Made by a program: the position numbers and the translations under genes
Notes under the pieces: generated by a model
What the model saw: the letters and a program-made list of their open reading frames with translations, nothing else
Told to the model about the DNA's origin: nothing
Database searches by the model: none
From: JBBDXA01 sp040902585
GTDB lineage: Bacteria; Planctomycetota; Phycisphaerae; Phycisphaerales; Phycisphaeraceae
Reading direction: 5' to 3'
Length of the DNA stretch: 49,880 nucleotides
NCBI GenBank assembly: GCA_040902585.1
Contig: JBBDXA010000026.1
Span: 1 to 49,880 of the forward strand
Part shown: positions 44,380 through 49,880 of the stretch, piece by piece
Numbering within the stretch: the stretch's first letter is position 1
How the letters are laid out: each line of letters opens with the position of its first letter

Positions 44380-46719
44380 ATGGCCGCGATGCCTGGCGTG
44401 TACCGTTCTATTAAGTCTTTTCTCAACGCAAGCGTGGCCTGCGCGATGCTGGCGTGCGGGCTTATCGGTTGCGATGGTCACGCGCAGCCGCCGGTCGCGC
44501 CGCCCCCTGTGAAGGTTGTTTCCGGCGCAACGCCGGCACAGGCGGATAACGATCGTTACGTCGGCCGCGCCGTCTGCGCCCAGTGTCACCAGAAGGAACA
44601 TGATCTCTGGCACGGCTCCTACCACGACAAGGCGATGGAACATGCGACGGACGAGACCGTTCTCGCCGATTTCAACAACTCCACCTTCACGCACTTCAAG
44701 ACCACCTCGCGCTTCTTCAAGAAAGATGGCAAGTTCTTTGCCCACACCGATGGCCCCGACGGCGCGATGATGGATTTCGAAATCAAGTTCGTCTTCGGCG
44801 TCTATCCGCTTCAGCAATACCTCGTCGAGATGCCCGGCGGCAGGCTTCAGACACTCGGCGCGGCGTGGGATGTGCAGCAGAAGAAGTGGTACCACATGTA
44901 CCCCGATGAGCCGATCCCTTCGACCGATGTGCTGCACTGGACCAAGCCGTTGCAGAACTGGAACTACATGTGCGCGTCGTGTCACTCCACTGACCTCAAG
45001 AAGAACTTCGATGCGAAACTCGGGGCTTACAAGACAACCTGGTTCGAGATGAACGTGAGCTGCGAAGCCTGTCATGGCCCCGGCGCGGATCACGTCAAGT
45101 GGGCCCGCGCCAATCCCCCGAAACGCGAAGAGGTCTGGCCGGATGACTGGGACCCGAAACTCACCAACAGGATGAAAGACAAAGACAACTGGACGCAGAT
45201 TCAGACCTGCGCCCCGTGTCACGCCCGGCGGCGCGTGGTCGCGCCCGGCCATGAAGCAGGCAAACAATTCTTCGATCATTACTCGCTCGAACTGCTCACC
45301 GATCCGCTCTACTTTCCCGACGGGCAGATTCTCGATGAGGTGTACGTCACCGGTTCCTTCGTGCAGAGCAAGATGTTTCACCGGGGCGTGCGCTGCACGA
45401 ACTGCCATGAGCCGCACTCGACGAAGCTCATCGCGACGGGCAATCTGCTGTGCACCAACTGTCACGGCACCGAGAAGTACGACACGCCCGCGCATCACCA
45501 TCACCCGGTCGAATCGAAGGGCGCCTCGTGCATCGAGTGTCACATGCCCACGCGCACCTACATGGGCGTCGATGTGCGGCGCGATCACAGCTTCCGCATC
45601 CCGCGCCCCGACCTGAGCGTGAAGCACGGCACGCCCAATGCGTGTACGCAGTGTCACGAGGACATGTCCGATGAGCTGGCGGCGCAGGCGATCGTAGAAC
45701 TTTGGGGTGCCGGGGGCCCTGATCGTAAGGAAGATTCACACTTCACGGACCTGTTCGCCCTGGCGCGCAAGCACGATGTGAAGGCGGCGCCGGCTCTGGC
45801 GAGGGTCGCTTTGGACAAGGAACGCGCGGGTATCCTGCGAGCTACGGCTGTGCATCATTTGGGTGAGATGCCCACGCCTGAAGCGGCGCAGGCGATCGTC
45901 ACCGCCCTGCGTGACAGCGATCCACAGGTGCGTCTGGCAGCGGTGCGGGCGATGGAGTCGGCTGACCCGCGGGCCCTGCCGGCGGCGCTCTCGCCGCTGC
46001 TCAAAGATGAGTTCCGCATGGTGCGCGTCGAAGCGGCGCGGCTACTCACCCGCGTGGCGCTGCAAGCCTTCGCCGATCGTTCGCAGCCCGAGTCGAAAGC
46101 ATTCTGGTCCGCGCTGGATGAGTTCCGCGCCGGGCAGGCGGAGCTGCTCGATCAGGCGGGCACGTATCTCAACCTCGCCGTCGTTCATGAAAACCTCGGC
46201 GAGATGGCGGAGGCGGAACAGGCGTATCTGGATGCAATTGCGCGTGACGCTTCGTTCGTCCCCGCGCGGATGAACCTGGCCATGCTCTACGCCCAGACGA
46301 ATCGCAAGGCCGAGGCGGAGAAGCAGCTTCGCGAAGCGGTGAAACTCTGGCCCCAGTCGCCGCAGCCGCACTATTCGCTGGGGCTTCTGTTGGGGGAAGA
46401 CCCCGCGAAACTCGCCGAGGCGGCTGCCAGTCTGGGCACAGCCGCGAAACTCGCGAAGACCGACGCCCGCATGTTCTACAACTACGGCCTGGTGCTCCAG
46501 CACCTGCGCCGCACTGCCGAGGCGGAAGAGGCGCTGGTCAAGGCCAACGAGCTGAGCCCGGACAATCCTGATCTGATGCAGGCGCTCATCGCGTTCTACG
46601 GTCAGCAGAACCGCTGGCGCGAGGCAAGACCCTTGGCGCGGCGCATGACGGAGCTTCTGCCCGAGAATGAGCAATTGAAACAGCAGTACCAGTTTATTTT
46701 TGAGAAGTCGCAGCAGTAG
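44380..46719 (+). CDS. Octaheme cytochrome c lipoprotein with HEAT-like and TPR domains
   Basis: Encodes about 779 residues from ATG 44380 (ATG 44389 is as likely); the start at 44338 lacks support. A lipobox ends in LIGC near residue 33, so the protein is probably anchored to a membrane. Eight CxxCH motifs follow in order: CAQCH, CASCH, CEACH, CAPCH, CTNCH, CTNCH, CIECH and CTQCH, spread over residues 66 to about 430. This matches the multiheme cytochrome c554/c-nitrite-reductase-like group. HEAT-like helices (VRLAAVRAMESADPRAL) come next, then four or so TPR repeats (LAVVHENLGEMAEAEQAYLD). It probably moves electrons outside the membrane, with the TPR part binding a partner. Reaction unknown. 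TAGAAT at 44376 overlaps the start codon region. Confidence 0.9.
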   Translation: MAAMPGVYRSIKSFLNASVACAMLACGLIGCDGHAQPPVAPPPVKVVSGATPAQADNDRYVGRAVCAQCHQKEHDLWHGSYHDKAMEHATDETVLADFNNSTFTHFKTTSRFFKKDGKFFAHTDGPDGAMMDFEIKFVFGVYPLQQYLVEMPGGRLQTLGAAWDVQQKKWYHMYPDEPIPSTDVLHWTKPLQNWNYMCASCHSTDLKKNFDAKLGAYKTTWFEMNVSCEACHGPGADHVKWARANPPKREEVWPDDWDPKLTNRMKDKDNWTQIQTCAPCHARRRVVAPGHEAGKQFFDHYSLELLTDPLYFPDGQILDEVYVTGSFVQSKMFHRGVRCTNCHEPHSTKLIATGNLLCTNCHGTEKYDTPAHHHHPVESKGASCIECHMPTRTYMGVDVRRDHSFRIPRPDLSVKHGTPNACTQCHEDMSDELAAQAIVELWGAGGPDRKEDSHFTDLFALARKHDVKAAPALARVALDKERAGILRATAVHHLGEMPTPEAAQAIVTALRDSDPQVRLAAVRAMESADPRALPAALSPLLKDEFRMVRVEAARLLTRVALQAFADRSQPESKAFWSALDEFRAGQAELLDQAGTYLNLAVVHENLGEMAEAEQAYLDAIARDASFVPARMNLAMLYAQTNRKAEAEKQLREAVKLWPQSPQPHYSLGLLLGEDPAKLAEAAASLGTAAKLAKTDARMFYNYGLVLQHLRRTAEAEEALVKANELSPDNPDLMQALIAFYGQQNRWREARPLARRMTELLPENEQLKQQYQFIFEKSQQ

Positions 46720-46830
46720 CCGTCGCTAAGCCGCAAGCGGCGAAAGGAAGAAAGGCATCGATTCGCCTGCGGGTTCCGCTAGAATGACGAGCGGGTCAAT
46801 CCTTTCCCCGGCCTGCACAAGGAACATGTG

Positions 46831-47937
46831 ATGGATGACTTACGCAGGCGGACATCGTGTTCACGCCGACAGATGATGGCGCGGCTGACGGGCAGTGCGC
46901 TGGGACTGGCTGCGGTGGGAATGCTCGCGCCGCTGCGGGCGGCTGAAGAGGCGATCTCCAAGCGCCCGCCCATGATCACGCCCGAAACCGAGAAGGCGGT
47001 CGAGAAGGCCAACACCTTCCTCGCCCAGACGCAGTCGAAAGATGGCTCGTGGCGGGCCCGCAGCGGTTACGGGACTTATCCCACCGCGATGACCGCACTG
47101 GCGGGCCTTGGGCTGATGGCCGGCGGGAATACGCCTGTCGAAGGCAAGTATTCGCTCAACGTCCGGCGGGCGGTGGACTTCATCGTGCTCCAGGGCGAGA
47201 AGAATGCCAGCACCGGCCTTATCGCTTCGCCTAACGAAGAGATGCGCCCCATGTACGGCCACGGCTTCTCCATGCTCTTCCTCGGCGAAGCCTACGGCAT
47301 GGAACGCGATCCCGATCGGCAGGAGAAAATCCGCAAGGTGCTCGACAAGGCTGTCACCCTCACCGGCAAGAGCCAGAGCGGCCCCGGCGGCTGGCTCTAC
47401 ACGCCTGACTCCGGCGGCGATGAAGGCTCCGTCACCGTGACCCAGATCCAGGGCCTGCGCTCGATCCGTAACGCGGGCATCAAGGTGCCCAAGGAAATCA
47501 TCGACAAGGCCTGCAAGTACATCGAGAACAGCGCCAACCCCGACGGCGGCATCCGTTACCGCGCCGGCCAGGGCGGTGCGAGTCGACCTCCCATCACGGC
47601 TGCGGCGGTCGCGGTGATGTACAACGCGGGCAAGTATGAGAACCCAGTGGCGGAGAAATCACTCGACTACCTGAAGAAACTCATCAAAGGCGGCGGGGCG
47701 GCCAACGTCTTTGGCGGCCACAACTTCTACGCCACGCTCTACTGCGCCCAGGCGATGTACCTTTCCAGCGACGAAAACTGGAAGGCGTACTTTCCCGCTG
47801 TACGGGATCACCTGATCCGATCCCAGGGCCAGGATGGAAGCTGGATGGGCGACGGCGTGGGCGAAACCTACGGCTCAGCCATCGCCCTGATCGTGCTGCA
47901 ACTGCCTTACGGGCATTTGCCGATCCTTCAGAGGTGA
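46831..47937 (+). CDS. Exported terpenoid-cyclase-fold (prenyltransferase/squalene oxidase repeat) protein, Tat-type
   Basis: Encodes 368 residues from ATG 46831, with AAGGA eight bases upstream; GTG 46828 is adjacent. A twin-arginine-like motif (SRRQMMARLTG, Arg12-Arg13) and the hydrophobic GSALGLAAVGMLAPL indicate export, probably by Tat. The body is the alpha-alpha toroid fold, with repeats such as ALAGLGLMAGGNTPVEGKY and the QxxxGSW-like phrase QSKDGSWRA, later SQGQDGSWMGDG. No DxDD cyclase acid motif and no zinc ligands of protein prenyltransferases were seen, so catalysis is doubtful; such proteins are frequent in planctomycetes and of unknown role. The neighbour is a close paralogue 119 bp downstream. 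TAGAAT at 46780-46785 may be its -10. Confidence 0.87.
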   Translation: MDDLRRRTSCSRRQMMARLTGSALGLAAVGMLAPLRAAEEAISKRPPMITPETEKAVEKANTFLAQTQSKDGSWRARSGYGTYPTAMTALAGLGLMAGGNTPVEGKYSLNVRRAVDFIVLQGEKNASTGLIASPNEEMRPMYGHGFSMLFLGEAYGMERDPDRQEKIRKVLDKAVTLTGKSQSGPGGWLYTPDSGGDEGSVTVTQIQGLRSIRNAGIKVPKEIIDKACKYIENSANPDGGIRYRAGQGGASRPPITAAAVAVMYNAGKYENPVAEKSLDYLKKLIKGGGAANVFGGHNFYATLYCAQAMYLSSDENWKAYFPAVRDHLIRSQGQDGSWMGDGVGETYGSAIALIVLQLPYGHLPILQR

Positions 47938-47992
47938 GTGGAGGAAGGGCCAAGGGAGAAGGGCCAGGGGCCAAGGGGCGGAACAAATCTGG

Positions 47993-48029
47993 AAGCGTTG
48001 AACGCTTTCGCCTCGGATTCGTCTACAAT
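47993..48029 (+). promoter_or_regulatory. Palindrome and -10-like hexamer before the second terpenoid-cyclase-fold gene
   Basis: AAGCGTT-G-AACGCTT (47993-48007) is a perfect 7-bp palindrome with a one-base centre. TACAAT at 48024-48029 is a good -10; TTGAAC at 47998-48003 inside the palindrome could be the -35, but the 20-base spacer is long. A repressor on the palindrome would block the promoter. It suggests independent control of the second paralogue. Confidence 0.35.
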
Positions 48030-48056
48030 AGGAAGCCCACCCAGGAAGCAAACCCT

Positions 48057-49169
48057 ATGACCTGTCAGACGCGCAGCCGTTTTTTTGCTGGATCAGCTCT
48101 CAAGTGCATCACGGCGATAGCTGTTGCCGCGGCGATGCTGGTTCACCCGGCGATCACCCCGGCCCAGGACGCCCCGGTGCTCAACATCTCCCGTCGCCCG
48201 GAGATGATCACCGCTGAAGTCGAAGCATCCATCGAAAAAGGCCTGGCGTTTCTCGCTCGCACCCAGAGCAAAGACGGCGGCTGGGGCAAGAGCCCGAGCG
48301 GCTGGGGTGCGTACCCGACGTGTATGACCTCGCTGGCCGGCCTGGCGTTTCTCGCCGCGGGCAATACGCCGGTGGAAGGCAAGTATGCCGACAACGTGCG
48401 CCGGGCCGTGGACTTCGTGCTCAAGATGCAGCACCCCAACAACAACGGCCTGTTCGCCAACCTCGCCATCGAAAACTCCTGTATGCACGGCCACGGCTTC
48501 GCCATGATGTTCCTGGGCGAAGTTTACGGCATGGAACGTGACCCCGAACGACAGGAAAAGATCAAGACCGCCCTCGAAAAGGCCATCAAACTCACCGGCC
48601 AGAGCCAGTCCCGCGCGGGCGGCTGGCTGTATCAGCCTAACTCGGGCGGCGATGAAGGCTCCGTGACCGTCACCCAGATTCAGGGCCTGCGCTCGATCCG
48701 CAACGCGGGCATCCAGGTGCCCAAGGAAATCATCGAGAAGGCCTGCAAGTACATCGAGATCAGCGCCAACCCCGACGGCGGCATCCGCTACCAGGCCAAC
48801 GGCGGCGGCGAGAGTCGCCCTCCGATCACGGCCGCGGCAGTCGCGGTCATGTACAACGCCGGCCAGTATGAACACCCCATCGCCAAGAAGGCATTGGAGT
48901 ACACCAAGAAAGTGCTCAAGGGCCAGGCCGGCAACCACGCCTTCAGCGGACACTTCTATTACGCCACGCTCTACACCGGCCAGGCGATGTACCTTTCCAG
49001 CCACGAGAACTGGAAGGAATATTTCCCCGGCATCCGCACCTACTTCCTCCAGAACCAGGCCAAGGACGGAAGCTGGCAGGGCGACGGCGTGGGCGAAACC
49101 TACGGCACGGCAATCGCGCTGCTCACGATGCAGTTGCCGTACGGGCATCTGCCGTTGCTCCAGCGGTAG
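48057..49169 (+). CDS. Exported terpenoid-cyclase-fold protein, paralogue, Sec-type
   Basis: Encodes 370 residues from ATG 48057, with AGGAAG upstream; the frame before it is low-complexity GGCCAAGGG-type sequence, not protein. The N-terminus (SALKCITAIAVAAAMLVHP, ending TPAQDAP) is a Sec signal, unlike the Tat-like one of its neighbour. The body aligns with that neighbour without large gaps; the core from GGDEGSVTVTQIQGLRSIRN to EISANPDGGIRY is nearly identical, also at the DNA level. Toroid repeats include TQSKDGGWGKSPSGWGAYPT and QAKDGSWQGDGVGETYGTA. No cyclase DxDD motif. A recent tandem duplication with changed export route is the simplest reading. Function unknown. Confidence 0.88.
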   Translation: MTCQTRSRFFAGSALKCITAIAVAAAMLVHPAITPAQDAPVLNISRRPEMITAEVEASIEKGLAFLARTQSKDGGWGKSPSGWGAYPTCMTSLAGLAFLAAGNTPVEGKYADNVRRAVDFVLKMQHPNNNGLFANLAIENSCMHGHGFAMMFLGEVYGMERDPERQEKIKTALEKAIKLTGQSQSRAGGWLYQPNSGGDEGSVTVTQIQGLRSIRNAGIQVPKEIIEKACKYIEISANPDGGIRYQANGGGESRPPITAAAVAVMYNAGQYEHPIAKKALEYTKKVLKGQAGNHAFSGHFYYATLYTGQAMYLSSHENWKEYFPGIRTYFLQNQAKDGSWQGDGVGETYGTAIALLTMQLPYGHLPLLQR

Positions 49170-49202
49170 GAAATCGAGCGACTGCGGTATAGGAGTCCCA
49201 CA

Positions 49203-49850
49203 ATGACGCATTTGACTTCTGTCGTTCTGATTTCGCTGACGGTACTATTGAACGGTTGCATGACTTCTTCGTCAAAGGCAAACTTGTATTTCATTGTACG
49301 AACGGAACCGTCAAACCCAACAATCATCGACTTGAGGACTGGCGAAAGGCATTTCGCGGTAATCAATCGGGTGCTAACGAGAGAGGAACTCGACACGGGG
49401 AAGGTAATCTTGGGCCCGTTTGAGTTGCGGCGCGCAGGCCATATCCCGCAGCGGATACCCGAAGACTCCGTAATAATTCCTTCGGATGTTCTGGATTTGC
49501 TACGGCGCGGTGGCCGTGATTTTGATCATGCTTACCCTCGTTTTATTAAGTTGGAAAAAGACCCTGATTATTGGGGGTCGAATGAAAGGAGGAATCGGGT
49601 CGAAATAACGATCAACTCGGAACCGCGGGGCGCGCGAATCTACGAGGACGGAGCATTTCGCGGATCCACGCCCCTAAGACTTGAGTTCGCGATTGAGAAA
49701 AAACATTACCAACAAGGCGTATTCCGTTCAAAGCAAATCATCGCCGCCCATGATGAGTGTTTGCCGGAAGGCCAGATTCTTGAGCTTGAGGTAGACCCGA
49801 GTTGGAGATACCAAGAGGATCGAACTGTATGTGTAACCTCTCTTCTGTAG
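49203..49850 (+). CDS. Small lipoprotein with PEGA-type domain
   Basis: Encodes 215 residues. The N-terminus (LTSVVLISLTVLLNGC) is a lipoprotein signal with Cys19 as the lipid site. The C-terminal part has RVEITINSEPRGARIYEDG followed by FRGSTPLRLEF, the pattern of PEGA domains, small surface beta-domains thought to bind carbohydrate or protein. The middle part is unrecognised. Composition is visibly more AT-rich than the upstream genes (for example TTTATTAAGTTGG-type stretches), which may mean transfer or relaxed selection. It starts 33 bp after the previous gene and may be transcribed with it. Confidence 0.75.
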   Translation: MTHLTSVVLISLTVLLNGCMTSSSKANLYFIVRTEPSNPTIIDLRTGERHFAVINRVLTREELDTGKVILGPFELRRAGHIPQRIPEDSVIIPSDVLDLLRRGGRDFDHAYPRFIKLEKDPDYWGSNERRNRVEITINSEPRGARIYEDGAFRGSTPLRLEFAIEKKHYQQGVFRSKQIIAAHDECLPEGQILELEVDPSWRYQEDRTVCVTSLL

Positions 49851-49880
49851 ATTCGAGAGAACAATCTTCTTCTTCGTCGT

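Noticed and set aside
47938..48056. GGGCCAAGGG-type repeats as a protein extension of the second toroid gene
   Set aside because: Low-complexity sequence giving Gly/Lys residues only; the ATG at 48057 has a ribosome-binding site and a signal peptide.
1..49880. CRISPR array, tRNA or rRNA genes
   Set aside because: I saw no regularly spaced direct repeats of 24-40 bases with unique spacers and no cloverleaf or rRNA core sequence on either strand by reading; a covariance-model scan would settle it.

Overview
The window looks like part of a Planctomycetota chromosome (PVC superphylum). It is GC-rich and carries several families typical of that group: a PVC-type dehydrogenase fused to cytochrome c, a DUF1592/DUF1552 pair, a planctomycete-type ECF sigma factor followed by WD40-bearing Ser/Thr kinases, and exported terpenoid-cyclase-fold proteins. 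A run of ten Ns at 13914-13923 shows this is a draft or metagenome assembly. The class within the phylum cannot be fixed from what is visible.

Layout. 1-4413 (+): the 3' part of a giant multidomain exported oxidoreductase (ThuA-like, SGNH-like, PVC beta-propeller, HEAT, azurin-like copper domain, cytochrome c). 4414-4918: a patchwork of gene remnants, including the C-terminus of an alginate-export type porin, ending in a strong hairpin. 4919-10000 (-): a three-gene operon of DUF1592 multiheme protein, DUF1552 protein and an exported protein of unknown function. 10291-11364 (+): a secreted esterase. 11391-12710: debris around an N-terminally truncated ISKra4-like transposase. 12954-21094 (+): an ECF sigma factor and two tandem receptor-like Ser/Thr kinases with WD40-like C-terminal domains.

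21130-31758 is a complete phosphate-starvation locus: pstS-pstC-pstA-pstB on the minus strand, divergent from phoB-phoR-phoU on the plus strand. PstC and PstA are unusually large, with long domains inserted after their first membrane helix. I read three candidate Pho boxes from the sequence, each made of 7-base units of the TTnACA type repeating every 11 bases. They lie before pstS, phoB and phoU. Those before phoB and phoU share the same spacing to a -10-like hexamer and the core CGTCGTAG.

31780-39114 (-) is an orphan two-module nonribosomal peptide synthetase (C-A-T-C-A-T-TE). The first adenylation domain reads as threonine-specific; the second has an unusual pocket. No tailoring, MbtH-like, transport or phosphopantetheinyl transferase gene is visible beside it. 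About 640 bp without a gene follow.

39755-49850 (+) holds a secreted alpha/beta hydrolase, a SWIM-SNF2 helicase bordered by short CACGGGTC repeats, an octaheme cytochrome c-TPR lipoprotein, two tandem exported terpenoid-cyclase-fold paralogues (one with a Tat-like and one with a Sec-like signal) and a small PEGA-type lipoprotein with lower GC. The most noteworthy items are the Pho-box set, the orphan synthetase, the oversized Pst permeases and the multidomain copper/heme protein at the left edge.
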